From: Pseudomonadota bacterium
Lineage (GTDB): Bacteria > Pseudomonadota > Alphaproteobacteria > Caulobacterales > Caulobacteraceae
NCBI GenBank assembly: GCA_023433655.1
Contig: JAEYUE010000208.1
Coordinates: 1 to 18,104 of the forward strand
Reading direction: 5' to 3'
Length of the DNA stretch: 18,104 bases
Position 1 is the stretch's first letter. Every line of letters starts with the position of its first letter. The notes under the pieces were generated by a model, which saw nothing but the letters and a program-made list of their open reading frames with translations, searched no databases and was not told the origin of the DNA. The translations under genes and the position numbers were made by a program. Below are positions 1 to 7,660 of this stretch, piece after piece.

Positions 1-349
1 GCAGCTCGGTCTTGCCGGCGCGATCCATGTCCAGCAGCACCGTCTCCTTGTCCTCGTCCAGCACCTGGGTGCCGACCGGGACCTTGAGGATGACGTCCTC
101 GCCCTTGGCGCCGTGCATCTGCCGGCCTTGGCCGTGGTGGCCGGTCTGGGCCTTGAAATGCTGCTGGTAGCGGTAGTCGATCAGGGTGTTCAGGCCCTCG
201 ACGGCCGTGATCCAGACATCGCCGCCCTTGCCACCGTCGCCGCCGTCCGGCCCGCCGTGCGGAATGAATTTCTCGCGCCGGAACGAGACGGAGCCCCCGC
301 CGCCGTTGCCGGAGCGGATGTAGATCTTGGCCTGGTCGAGAAACTTCAT
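1..349 (-). CDS. obgE: Obg GTPase, N-terminal part (runs off left edge)
   Basis: The minus-strand reading from the ATG at 349 begins MKFLDQAKIYIRSGNGGGGS and continues with FRREKFIPHGGPDGGDGG and HHGQGRQMHGAKGED. These are the glycine-rich signatures of the Obg fold, the N-terminal domain of the ribosome-associated GTPase ObgE/CgtA, which acts in 50S assembly and growth control. About 116 codons are present. The GTP-binding domain lies beyond the window, so its motifs cannot be checked. No strong Shine-Dalgarno is visible before the ATG. The family identity is clear from the glycine pattern alone. Confidence 0.96.
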   Translation of the reverse strand, partial: MKFLDQAKIYIRSGNGGGGSVSFRREKFIPHGGPDGGDGGKGGDVWITAVEGLNTLIDYRYQQHFKAQTGHHGQGRQMHGAKGEDVILKVPVGTQVLDEDKETVLLDMDRAGKTEL

Positions 350-401
350 CGCGGGCTTATGTAGGAAAAGCGCGGCGAATTACAGACTGGGGTCAGGCTG
401 C

Positions 402-503
402 AGGCAGCAGGCGGCAGGCAACAGGCAGTCGGCTTCAGGAAGCGATGGCCGGCCGACCTCGTGCCGGCCGACCCTGCTGCCTGTTGTCTGCTGCCTGCTG
501 CCT
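402..503. repeat. Large imperfect inverted repeat between obgE and ald
   Basis: Arms 402-428 and 477-503 are 27 nt each and reverse-complementary, with two mismatches that would both be G-U pairs in RNA. Each arm is built from AGGCAGC/AGGCAAC-type units. The 48-nt centre holds a second inverted repeat of GGCCGGC and GCCGGCC. The element lies between the obgE start and the ald stop. It could act as a terminator-like structure for ald, or be a dispersed REP/MITE-like repeat. There is no U-tract, so simple intrinsic termination is not supported. Confidence 0.7.
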
Positions 504-508
504 CAAGT

Positions 509-1627
509 TCAGCCCTTCGCCCACACCCCGAACGGATCGCTCCAGCCCAGGCCCATGGCCTCGGCCACGGCCGGATAGGTGATCTCGCCCTTGAGGACGT
601 TGAGGCCGCGGGCCAGGTGCGGGTTCTCCTTCAGCGCCTCGAGCCCCTTGTTGGCCAGCGCCAGGCCGAACGGCAGGGTGGCGTTGTTGAGGGCTTCCGA
701 GGAGGTGCGCGGGGCGGCGCCGGGCATGTTGGCGACGCAGTAGTGGACGACGCCGTCGATGACGTAGGTCGGGTCGGCGTGGGTGGGCGGCTTCGAGGTC
801 TCGAAGCAGCCGCCCTGGTCGATGGCCACGTCGACCAGAACCGAGCCGGGCTTCATCTGCTTCAGGTGCTCGCGCTTGATCAGCTTGGGGGCCTCGGCGC
901 CCGGCACCAGCACCGCCCCGATGATGACGTCGGCCTTCAGCATCTCCTCCTCGACCGCGCCGATCGACGAGTAGCGGGTGACGACGCGGCCGTTGGTGAT
1001 CTCGTCGATATAGGCCATGCGCGGGATCGAGCGTTCCAGCACCACGACCTCGGCGCCCAGGCCCATGGCCATGCGGGCCGCGTTCAGGCCGACGACGCCG
1101 CCGCCCAGAACCAGCACGCGGGCCGGGGCCACGCCCGGCACGCCGCAGAACAGCAGGCCCATGCCGCCGTTGTGCTTGAGCAGGGTCTCTGCGGCCGAGA
1201 AGACGGCGATGCGGCCGGCGACTTCCGACATCGGAGCCAGAAGCGGCAGGCCGCCCTTGGCGTCGGTGACGGTCTCATAGGCGATGGCGGCGCATTTCGA
1301 GGCGATCAGGCCCTTCGTCTGCTCAGGATCGGGCGCGAGGTGCAGATAGGTGAACAGGATCTGGTCCTCGCGGAGCATCTCCCACTCGACCTTCTGCGGC
1401 TCCTTGACCTTCACGATCATGTCGTTGTTGGCGAAGATCTCGGCGGCGGTGGGGATGATCTTCGCGCCGACCTTCACGTAGTCCTCGTCGGTGAAGCCGG
1501 CGCCCAGGCCGGCGCCCGCCTCGATCGAGACCTGGTGGCCGTGGGCCACGTACTCGCGCGCCGCGGTCGGCGTCAGGCCGATGCGGTGCTCGTTCTTCTT
1601 GATCTCCTTGGGGACGCCGACGCGCAT
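509..1627 (-). CDS. ald: Alanine dehydrogenase
   Basis: A full-length 372-aa protein that catalyses NAD-dependent reversible deamination of L-alanine to pyruvate and ammonium in the cytosol. It starts MRVGVPKEIKKNEHRIGLTP, the hallmark of the alanine dehydrogenase/PNT family. K75 (in VKVKEP) and H96 (in TYLHLA) match the known pyruvate-binding and catalytic residues. The NAD fold shows GGGVVG at 175-180, and D270 sits in VDVAIDQGG. The length equals the family norm. The ATG at 1627 has an AGGAACC Shine-Dalgarno upstream. It is divergent from an Lrp/AsnC regulator, the usual layout for alanine-inducible ald genes, so control by that regulator is likely. Confidence 0.97.
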   Translation of the reverse strand: MRVGVPKEIKKNEHRIGLTPTAAREYVAHGHQVSIEAGAGLGAGFTDEDYVKVGAKIIPTAAEIFANNDMIVKVKEPQKVEWEMLREDQILFTYLHLAPDPEQTKGLIASKCAAIAYETVTDAKGGLPLLAPMSEVAGRIAVFSAAETLLKHNGGMGLLFCGVPGVAPARVLVLGGGVVGLNAARMAMGLGAEVVVLERSIPRMAYIDEITNGRVVTRYSSIGAVEEEMLKADVIIGAVLVPGAEAPKLIKREHLKQMKPGSVLVDVAIDQGGCFETSKPPTHADPTYVIDGVVHYCVANMPGAAPRTSSEALNNATLPFGLALANKGLEALKENPHLARGLNVLKGEITYPAVAEAMGLGWSDPFGVWAKG

Positions 1628-1746
1628 GGGAGGTTCCTCGTCTGATGGGATGGCGGACGGCTCTTCGGCCGGCTCGCTTCGGGCGGCAATCTAGTCCCGG
1701 TGCGGCCGCAGGTTCCTGTTCTTTTCCGCGTGTGATCGGCGTACAG

Positions 1747-1761
1747 TCGCAGAATCTGCGA
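1747..1761. promoter_or_regulatory. Putative Lrp-type operator, 15-bp palindrome
   Basis: TCGCAGA-A-TCTGCGA is a perfect 7+1+7 inverted repeat in the ald/lrp intergenic region. Its end is 13 bp before the chosen regulator start. Lrp/AsnC dimers typically bind 15-bp sites with 1-bp-centred dyads. Its position suggests autoregulation together with control of ald, whose start is 120 bp away. This is inferred from symmetry and context only. Confidence 0.55.
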
Positions 1762-1773
1762 AAGACCGTGCTG

Positions 1774-2250
1774 ATGAAGACGATTTCCGCCGTCGCCCTC
1801 GACGACACCGATCGCCGGATGATCCGCGCCCTTCAGGCCGACGGCCGGATGACCAACGCCGATCTGGCCAAGGCGGTGAACCTGTCGGAGAGCGCCTGCC
1901 TGCGCCGACTGCGGGCGCTGGAGGCGTCCGAGGTGATCAGCCGCTATACGGCGATCATCAACGAACGAGCGGTCGGCCTGCCGATCAGCGTCTTCGTGAC
2001 CGTCACCCTGGCCTCCCAGGCCGAGGCGGCCCTGACCGCCTTCGAGACAGCCATCGCCGCGGTCCCGGAGGTGGTCGAATGCTATCTGATGACCGGCGGC
2101 TCGGACTATCTGCTGCGGCTGGTGGTGCGCGACGTCGACGACCTCGAACGGGTGCACTCGCGCGAGCTGACCCGCATCCCGGGCGTCAGCCGGGTGTCGT
2201 CCAGCGTGGCCATGCGCACGGTGGTCAAGCGCGGCGCGCTGCCGGTTTGA
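1774..2250 (+). CDS. Lrp/AsnC-family regulator, probable ald regulator
   Basis: A 158-aa transcription factor. Residues 10-55 form the AsnC-type winged helix-turn-helix (DDTDRRMIRALQADGRMTNA, then LAKAVNLSESACLRRL). The C-terminal RAM domain carries the effector-loop motif TGGSDYLL at about 107-114. The start MKTISAVALDDTD at 1774 gives the normal family length. Reading through from 1645 would add 43 unlikely residues, and a GTG at 1768 is an alternative. It is divergent from alanine dehydrogenase, so it probably senses alanine or a related amino acid and activates ald (AldR-like). The AraC-type gene begins one base after its stop, which suggests co-transcription. Confidence 0.92.
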   Translation: MKTISAVALDDTDRRMIRALQADGRMTNADLAKAVNLSESACLRRLRALEASEVISRYTAIINERAVGLPISVFVTVTLASQAEAALTAFETAIAAVPEVVECYLMTGGSDYLLRLVVRDVDDLERVHSRELTRIPGVSRVSSSVAMRTVVKRGALPV

Positions 2251-2251
2251 G

Positions 2252-2974
2252 GTGGACGCACCGGAAGGAAGGGCCCAATTCTCGCCGGTGCGCCATTCTC
2301 CCTTCCAGACCCTGAGTGCGGGGGGCCGCCTGGAGCGGCACAAGCATGCCCGCGCCTATGCCGCGCTGGTGCTGTCGGGCGGCTACGTCGAGGCGGGCGA
2401 CCGGGGACGGTTCCATGCGCGGACGGGTCAGGTGCTCATCCATGGCGCCTGGGAATCGCACATGGACGCCATTTCGGTCGCAGGAGCGCGGGTTCTGAAT
2501 CTGCCGCTGGCTGATCCGTGCGCATTCGGCCTGGGCGAGGTCGGCGATCCGGATGCGGTTGCGAGGGCGGCCGAGCGCGATCCGGCCGAGGCCGCGCGTG
2601 TGCTGGCCGGCGAGATGCGCCCTCTGGATGCTGCGTTCGACGACTGGCCGGATCGGCTGGCTGCGGCCCTGAGGCGCGACGCCGGGTTAGGCCTGGAGGC
2701 ATGGGCCCGGGCGAACGGCCTGACTCCCGAGACGGTCAGCCGGGGCTTTCGCCAGGCCTTCGGCGTCCCGCCGCGCCGCTACCGCGCCGAGCAGAGAGCC
2801 GTGCAGGCGGTCCGTGCGCTGACCGCGCGGGGCGACCCGCCCGCCGCCCTGGCCGCTGAGCTGGGCTTCGCCGACCAGGCCCACATGAGCCGGGCCGTCG
2901 CGGCCCTCACCGGGTTGGCTCCCGGGCGACTACGCGTCAAGTCGGTTCAATCCGGACCGCCGTCGGCCCGCTAG
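2252..2974 (+). CDS. AraC-family transcriptional regulator
   Basis: A 240-aa protein with an N-terminal cupin-like sensing part (LERHKHARAYAALVLSGGY, histidines near 25-27) and a C-terminal AraC double HTH. The HTH reads LEAWARANGLTPETVSRGFR, then FGVPPRRYRAEQR and ELGFADQAHMSRAV. The GTG start at 2252 sits one base after the preceding stop, in TGAGGTG, so translational coupling is likely. A GTG at 2288 is an in-frame alternative that would trim the N-terminus. The effector and target genes are not evident. Candidates are its own operon and the adjacent putative metallopeptidase. Confidence 0.85.
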   Translation: MDAPEGRAQFSPVRHSPFQTLSAGGRLERHKHARAYAALVLSGGYVEAGDRGRFHARTGQVLIHGAWESHMDAISVAGARVLNLPLADPCAFGLGEVGDPDAVARAAERDPAEAARVLAGEMRPLDAAFDDWPDRLAAALRRDAGLGLEAWARANGLTPETVSRGFRQAFGVPPRRYRAEQRAVQAVRALTARGDPPAALAAELGFADQAHMSRAVAALTGLAPGRLRVKSVQSGPPSAR

Positions 2975-2982
2975 AGCGGGGC

Positions 2983-4170
2983 ATGCACCGACGCACCCTG
3001 CTTTCCGCCGCTCTCGCCGCCCCCCTGGCCGTCGCGCCGTCTCCGCCGCCGTTCGCCCGCGCGGCCCACGCCCGAACGACCGTCCAGCCCGGAAGCCGGA
3101 CCGACTGGCGCGTCGATCTCTCCGAAGGGCAGGACGCCATCGCCTTCTGGGGGCCGCTGTCGGGGCGCGAGCTGTACACGCGGTTCTACGCCGAGGACGT
3201 GGCGCTGTTCGCCCCACGCCTCCCGGCCGGGGTGCGGGCGACCGTGCCGGCCCTTTGGCGGGCCGCCGAGGCTGAGGGAGTCGGCCTGTTGTCTCCTAAC
3301 CTGGCGCTGCTGATGTCGCACGCGGGTAGCGACCGGACGCTGGACGACGTTATCGCCGCTCTCGCCGACCCGGAGGTCAGCATGGGCGCGGCCTTCCGGG
3401 CCGGGACCTACTGGAACGAGGGGGACTGGAACTGGTTCGTCGGCAAGGCGCCGGAGATCCGGGCGGTGTTCACAGCCATGCGCGACGCGGGCTTCGCCGA
3501 TTTCCGCCGCGAGCGCGGAGGCGCGGCGCTGGAGGCCGGGCTGCAGCGACTGCGGGCCAGCCTGCCGGCGTTCGATGTCATCCCGGTCGAGGAGAAGCTG
3601 ACGGGACGAACGTTTGATCCGGCAATTCATATAACGGTGCTGCACTATTCCAAGCCGCACGGGATCAAGGTTCGCGGCCAACGCTTCCTGCAGTCCCATG
3701 AATACAATGTGGCCAACACGGTGCGGATCGCGGCGCACGAGCTGCTGCATCCCCCCGTGCCGATGGACGGACCTGCGGCGACCGCGGCGATGGAGGTGCT
3801 GGCGCGCGATCCGCTGATCCCCCGCATCATCAGCGAGCACGATCCGCGCTGGGGCTACACCACCCTCGAAGGCATGCTGAACGAGGACCTGTGCCAGGCG
3901 CTGGACCAGATGGTCAGCGAGGCCCTGGGGGTGGCGCGCAATCCGGCGGATCGCTGGCGTCTGTCCGACGACGGCATGCATGTGCTCGCGGCCGGGCTGT
4001 ACGGCCTTTTGCGGCAGGACCGGTGGTCGCGCGAGGGCGGCTCGATCGAGGCCTGGCTGATGGCGGCGGCGCAGGGCGGGCGGCTGGCCCCGGACGTGCT
4101 CCACCCGGCGGCGGCGCATGTGCTGGAGCGGCCGGTCGACCGGCTGTGGCCGCTGACCGCGGACAGCTAG
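2983..4170 (+). CDS. Exported HELLH-motif protein, putative zinc metallopeptidase
   Basis: A 395-aa protein I cannot place in a named family. The N-terminus MHRRTLLSAALAAPLAVAPS resembles a signal peptide with twin arginines and an AHA/ARA-type cleavage region near 27-32, so export is likely. At 252-256 it has HELLH within RIAAHELLHPP, matching the HExxH zinc motif. Acidic candidates for a third ligand lie at E296 and E301 (TLEGMLNEDL), the spacing of a gluzincin-like site. The rest is rich in aromatic residues (for example GTYWNEGDWNWFVG at 141-154). It starts 8 bp after the AraC-type gene with an AGAGCGGGG ribosome site. Its stop shares the tetranucleotide CTAG with the convergent gabD stop. 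Peptidase activity is inferred from the motif only. Confidence 0.7.
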   Translation: MHRRTLLSAALAAPLAVAPSPPPFARAAHARTTVQPGSRTDWRVDLSEGQDAIAFWGPLSGRELYTRFYAEDVALFAPRLPAGVRATVPALWRAAEAEGVGLLSPNLALLMSHAGSDRTLDDVIAALADPEVSMGAAFRAGTYWNEGDWNWFVGKAPEIRAVFTAMRDAGFADFRRERGGAALEAGLQRLRASLPAFDVIPVEEKLTGRTFDPAIHITVLHYSKPHGIKVRGQRFLQSHEYNVANTVRIAAHELLHPPVPMDGPAATAAMEVLARDPLIPRIISEHDPRWGYTTLEGMLNEDLCQALDQMVSEALGVARNPADRWRLSDDGMHVLAAGLYGLLRQDRWSREGGSIEAWLMAAAQGGRLAPDVLHPAAAHVLERPVDRLWPLTADS

Positions 4171-5621
4171 CGCAACGCCAGCGTGACCGCCTTGATGTCC
4201 GTGTACTCGTCGATGCCGTGCACCGAGCCTTCGCGGCCGTAGCCGGACTGCTTGACGCCGCCGAAGGGAGCGACCGCGGTGGAGATGATGCCGGTGTTGA
4301 CGCCGCACATGCCGGCCTCGATGCGGCGGCCGATGCGCATCGCCCGGTCGAGGTCGCGGGTGAACAGGTAGGAGGCGAGGCCGAAGTCGCTGTCGTTGGC
4401 CATGGCCAGCACCTCGTCTTCCGTGTCGAAGGGGAAGACGGGGATCAGCGGGCCGAAGGTTTCCTCGCGCCGGAACAGGCCGTCGTCGCCGCCCAGCGTC
4501 ACGGTCGGCTGGAAGAAGCGGCCGCCGAGCGCGTGCGGTTCGCCGCCGGTCAGCACCCGTCCGCCGGCGGCCTTGGTCAGGGCGAGGTGGTCCTGAACCT
4601 TGCGGATCGCCTTGTCCTCGATCAGCGGGCCCACCTTGACTCCCGGCTCGAAGGCGCCGCCGACCGGGATCTGCGCCACGGCATCGGCCAGCTTGCGGGC
4701 GTAGTCGTCGGCTACGGATCGCTCGACATAGACCCGGTTCGGACAGACGCAGGTCTGGCCCGAGTTGCGGAACTTGCCCTTGATGGTCTCGGCCACCGCC
4801 AGGTCGAGGTCGGCGTCGGCGAAGACGATCAGCGGCGCGGCGCCGCCCAGCTCCATCGACACCCGCTTGAGGGTCGGGGCGCACTGCCCGGCCAGCAGGC
4901 GGCCGACCGGGGTGGAGCCGGTGAAGCTGAGCTTGCGGATCAGCGGCGAGGCGGTGAGCACGCCGCCGATCGTGGCCGCGTCGCCGGTCACCACGCTGAG
5001 CGCGCCCTTGGGCAGGCCCGCCGTATAGGCCAGCTCGGCCAGGGCGAGGGCGGTGAAGGGCGTCTGGCTGGCCGGCTTGACCACGGCCGTGCAGCCAGCC
5101 GCGAAGGCGGGGCCCAGCTTGCGGGTCAGCATGGCGGCCGGGAAGTTCCACGGGGTGATGAAGGCGCACGGCCCCACCGCCTCGCGGAAGGTCAGGATGA
5201 CGTGGCCCAGCGGCGTGTCCTGGGTCTCGCCGACCAGCCGTTCCGCCTCGCCGGCGAACCATTTGATGAAGCTGTTGGCGTAGGCGACCTCGCCCTTCGC
5301 CTCCTCGAACGGCTTGCCGTTCTCCAGCGCCATGAGGGCGCCCAGCCCCTCGGCGTTGTCGTCGATCAGCCTGGCCCACTCCCGAAGGATGCGGGCGCGC
5401 TCGTGCGGATCGGAGCGCGACCAGGCGGGGAAGGCCTCGTGCGCGGCGCGGATCGCTCGCTCCGTTTCGGCGGCCCCGAGGTCGGGGACATGGCCGATGA
5501 TCTCGCCGGTCGCGGGATCGTCGACAGCGATGCGGGCCTCGGCGGTGACGGGTTCGCCGGCGATGAAGGCGTGCTCGCGCAACAGGGAGAGGCCGGTCTG
5601 GCGGGCCTTGGCGTCGGTCAT
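4167..5621 (-). CDS. gabD: NAD(P)-dependent succinate-semialdehyde dehydrogenase
   Basis: A 484-aa aldehyde dehydrogenase of GabD length and signature, oxidising succinate semialdehyde to succinate in the cytosol. Residues visible are N159 in FITPWNFPAAM, K182 in VVKPASQTP, the general base E257 in SMELGG, and the nucleophile C291 in KFRNSGQTCVCPNRVYV. The CVC context is the GabD hallmark. The usual GGNAP reads GGAAP here, a minor change. The ATG at 5621 (MTDAKARQTGLSLLREHAFI) gives the family length, and upstream in-frame sequence is only shadow of the transporter gene. It follows the transporter by 38 bp, so uptake and oxidation of a metabolite are probably linked. NAD versus NADP preference cannot be told. 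Confidence 0.92.
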   Translation of the reverse strand: MTDAKARQTGLSLLREHAFIAGEPVTAEARIAVDDPATGEIIGHVPDLGAAETERAIRAAHEAFPAWSRSDPHERARILREWARLIDDNAEGLGALMALENGKPFEEAKGEVAYANSFIKWFAGEAERLVGETQDTPLGHVILTFREAVGPCAFITPWNFPAAMLTRKLGPAFAAGCTAVVKPASQTPFTALALAELAYTAGLPKGALSVVTGDAATIGGVLTASPLIRKLSFTGSTPVGRLLAGQCAPTLKRVSMELGGAAPLIVFADADLDLAVAETIKGKFRNSGQTCVCPNRVYVERSVADDYARKLADAVAQIPVGGAFEPGVKVGPLIEDKAIRKVQDHLALTKAAGGRVLTGGEPHALGGRFFQPTVTLGGDDGLFRREETFGPLIPVFPFDTEDEVLAMANDSDFGLASYLFTRDLDRAMRIGRRIEAGMCGVNTGIISTAVAPFGGVKQSGYGREGSVHGIDEYTDIKAVTLALR

Positions 5622-5659
5622 GATGGTCGTCCGGCTGGGAAAGGCGGAGGGAGAACGCC

Positions 5660-7324
5660 TCAGGTCTCGATGGTGTTCAGGTCGCGGCCGCGGGTCTCGG
5701 GCAGCCACAGCAGGCTGACGATCACCGCGACGAGGGTGAAGGCGACCGAATACCACAGGCCGAAATAGATGTTCCCCGACCAGGCCACGAGGGCGAAGCT
5801 GGCGGCGGGCAGCAGGCCGCCGACCCAGCCGGTGCCGATGTTGTAGGGCAGGCTCATCGCCGTATAGCGCACCCGCGTCGGGAACAGCTCGACCAGGGCC
5901 GCCGCCTGCGGACCATAGAGGGCGGTGGCGGCGACGATGAAGACCATCAGGATGACGAACATCAGGCCGAGGTTCATGCGCGTCGGATCGGCCGTCTGCG
6001 GATAGCCGGCCGCGGACAGGGCGGCCTCGACGCGGGCCTCGGCGTCGGCGCGGGCGGCCTTCAGCGCTGCGGGCGACAGGCCGCGGCCCTCGACCGAGAC
6101 GACCTCGGCCCCGCCGACCCGCACGACGGCGACGCTTCCAGCGGGGGCGGCGAGGTTGGCGTAGGAGACGCCGGCATTGGACAGCACGTTCTTGGCGATG
6201 TCGCAGGAACTGGCGAAGGCGGCCCGGCCGACGGGGTCGAACTGCAGGGCGCAGCCGGCGGGGTCGGCGACGACGGTGACCGGGGCGGCGGCCTGGGCCT
6301 CGGCGAGGGCGGGATTGGCCGCCCGGGTCAGGGCGTGGAAGCCGGGGAAGAAGGCGACCAGGGCCAAGGTCATGCCGAACAGCATCACCGGCTTGCGCCC
6401 GACCCGGTCCGACAGCCAGCCGAAGAAGACATACAGCCCCGCCGAGGCCACCGTCAGCCACAGCATCAGCATGTCGACCGTGGCCGTCTCGACCTTGAGA
6501 ATCCGCTCCATGAAGAACCGGCTGTAGAAATAGCCGCAGTACCAGACCGCGCCCTGGGCGATCATGACGCCGAACAGGGCGAGCAGCACGAAGCGCCCGT
6601 TGCGCCAGGTCAGGAAGGACTCGCGGAACGGCGCGCGGCGGACGTCGCTTTCCGCCTCCATGCGGCGGAAGGCGGGACTCTCGTTCAGTCGCAGGCGGAT
6701 CCACAGCGAGATGGCCAGCAGAAGGGCCGAAAGCAGGAAGGGGATGCGCCAGCCCCATTCGTCGAAGGCCTCGACGCCGACGATCTGGCGCGTGACGAGG
6801 ATGACGCCGAGGGCGCCGATCAGGCCGACGGCGGCGGTCGTCTGGATCCAGCCGGTCAGGAAGCCGCGACGGCGGATGGGCGCATGCTCGGCCACGTAGA
6901 TGGCGGCGCCGCCGTATTCGCCCCCGAGGGCGAAGCCCTGCAGCACCCGCATCAGGATCAGCAGGACGGGCGCGGCCACGCCGATCTCGCCATGGTCGGG
7001 CAGCAGCCCGATGGCCACGGTCGCAGCGCCCATGAGGGTGATGGTGACGAGAAAGGTGGTCTTGCGTCCGGTGCGGTCGCCGAACCAGCCGAACACCAAG
7101 GCGCCCAGCGGCCGCACCACGAAGCCGACCCCGAAGGTCAGCAGGGCGAGGATGTAGGCGGTCGACTCGCTGACGTCGGCGTAGAAATGCCGGGCGATCA
7201 CGCCGGCGAGGGCGCCGAAGATGAAGAAGTCATACCACTCGAAAGCCGTGCCAGCGGCCGAGGCCGCCACCACGGTAGTCAGGCCCGGACCCTCGCGGGC
7301 GACGCCGCCTTCGTCGCTGCTCAT
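5660..7324 (-). CDS. MFS transporter, metabolite:H+ symporter type, with a large inserted loop
   Basis: A 554-aa inner-membrane transporter of the MHS branch (KgtP/ProP/ShiA-like). It has EWYDFFIFG at 29-37, the loop 2-3 motif GWFGDRTGRKTT at 79-90, RVLQGFALGGEYGGA at 126-140, the repeat motif GWLSDRVGRKP at 302-312, and a C-terminal LPETRGRDL. Typical members have about 430-450 residues. The excess comes from about 115 inserted residues (334-450) between membrane segments. This stretch is alanine-rich and hydrophilic with two cysteines (C358, C374), and may be an extracytoplasmic loop with a disulfide. It is the first gene of a pair with gabD. Substrate unknown; a dicarboxylate or C4 compound would fit the neighbour. 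Confidence 0.9.
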   Translation of the reverse strand: MSSDEGGVAREGPGLTTVVAASAAGTAFEWYDFFIFGALAGVIARHFYADVSESTAYILALLTFGVGFVVRPLGALVFGWFGDRTGRKTTFLVTITLMGAATVAIGLLPDHGEIGVAAPVLLILMRVLQGFALGGEYGGAAIYVAEHAPIRRRGFLTGWIQTTAAVGLIGALGVILVTRQIVGVEAFDEWGWRIPFLLSALLLAISLWIRLRLNESPAFRRMEAESDVRRAPFRESFLTWRNGRFVLLALFGVMIAQGAVWYCGYFYSRFFMERILKVETATVDMLMLWLTVASAGLYVFFGWLSDRVGRKPVMLFGMTLALVAFFPGFHALTRAANPALAEAQAAAPVTVVADPAGCALQFDPVGRAAFASSCDIAKNVLSNAGVSYANLAAPAGSVAVVRVGGAEVVSVEGRGLSPAALKAARADAEARVEAALSAAGYPQTADPTRMNLGLMFVILMVFIVAATALYGPQAAALVELFPTRVRYTAMSLPYNIGTGWVGGLLPAASFALVAWSGNIYFGLWYSVAFTLVAVIVSLLWLPETRGRDLNTIET

Positions 7325-7336
7325 TCGTCTTGCCCC

Positions 7337-7355
7337 CGTCGTTCATCGAACGACG
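7337..7355. promoter_or_regulatory. Putative operator upstream of the MFS-gabD pair
   Basis: CGTCGTTC-ATC-GAACGACG is a perfect inverted repeat with 8-bp arms and a 3-bp spacer. It ends 13 bp upstream of the transporter start at 7324. Its symmetry and position suit a dimeric repressor site, and no regulator gene lies directly beside it. There is no U-tract, so it is not a terminator. Confidence 0.45.
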
Positions 7356-7405
7356 GCCGATGCTAGCGCGGCCGCGGCCGCGTGCAAGCGGACCGAGGAC
7401 AAGCA

Positions 7406-7437
7406 AAGGCCCGCCGGCGGGGGATCCGGCGGGCCTT
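7406..7437 (-). terminator. Rho-independent terminator of the entericidin-like gene
   Basis: The 12-bp perfect stem AAGGCCCGCCGG / CCGGCGGGCCTT has an 8-nt loop and continues on the minus strand into a short T-rich tail (TTTGCTTG). It lies about 50 bp downstream of the small lipoprotein gene. It separates the stress-response transcripts from the MFS-gabD promoter region. Confidence 0.8.
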
Positions 7438-7485
7438 CTCAACCGGGCCGCGTGTCGGGGGAGAGCCGCGGCCGGGAACTCCGGG

Positions 7486-7623
7486 TCAGTTCTTGGCGTC
7501 TTCCGCGGCGTCGGTGACGGCGTCGCCGGCGGCCGAGGCGTCGCGGCCGACGCCCGAAATGGTGTTGCACGCGGCGGTGGTCAGGGCGGCGGCGGCCGCG
7601 AACAGGATGAAGATCTTCCGCAT
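7486..7623 (-). CDS. Entericidin-like small lipoprotein
   Basis: A 45-aa protein read from the ATG at 7623: MRKIFILFAAAAALTTAACN, then TISGVGRDASAAGDAVTDAA and EDAKN. It has a short signal peptide and a lipobox-like TAAC with C19, followed by CNTISGVGRDASAAGDAV. This is the entericidin pattern (CNT-x-x-G-x-G-x-D and an alanine/aspartate tail), so a cell-envelope lipoprotein is predicted. A strong AGGAGA ribosome site lies about 7 nt upstream. It follows the kinase gene by 37 bp but has its own EcfG-type promoter within that gene and a terminator after it. E. coli ecnB is also a stress-sigma (RpoS) target, which makes the parallel notable. Confidence 0.88.
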   Translation of the reverse strand: MRKIFILFAAAAALTTAACNTISGVGRDASAAGDAVTDAAEDAKN

Positions 7624-7660
7624 TTTCGGTCTCCTGGGCGCCGGGGGAGCGGCGGTCGTT

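Noticed and set aside
280..307. GGAAC followed by CGTT inside obgE
   Set aside because: The spacer is 19 nt rather than 16-17, the site lies in coding sequence, and no plus-strand gene follows.
461..1645. Long plus-strand open frame opposite ald
   Set aside because: The composition is an antisense shadow of a high-GC gene; the minus strand holds a full alanine dehydrogenase with catalytic residues.
3891..5768. 625-codon plus-strand frame over gabD
   Set aside because: It is a mirror frame of gabD and overlaps the end of the metallopeptidase-like gene in another frame.
7367..7382. Palindromic run of overlapping GCGGCCGC sites
   Set aside because: A low-complexity GC run; no evidence that it is a regulatory site beyond base composition.
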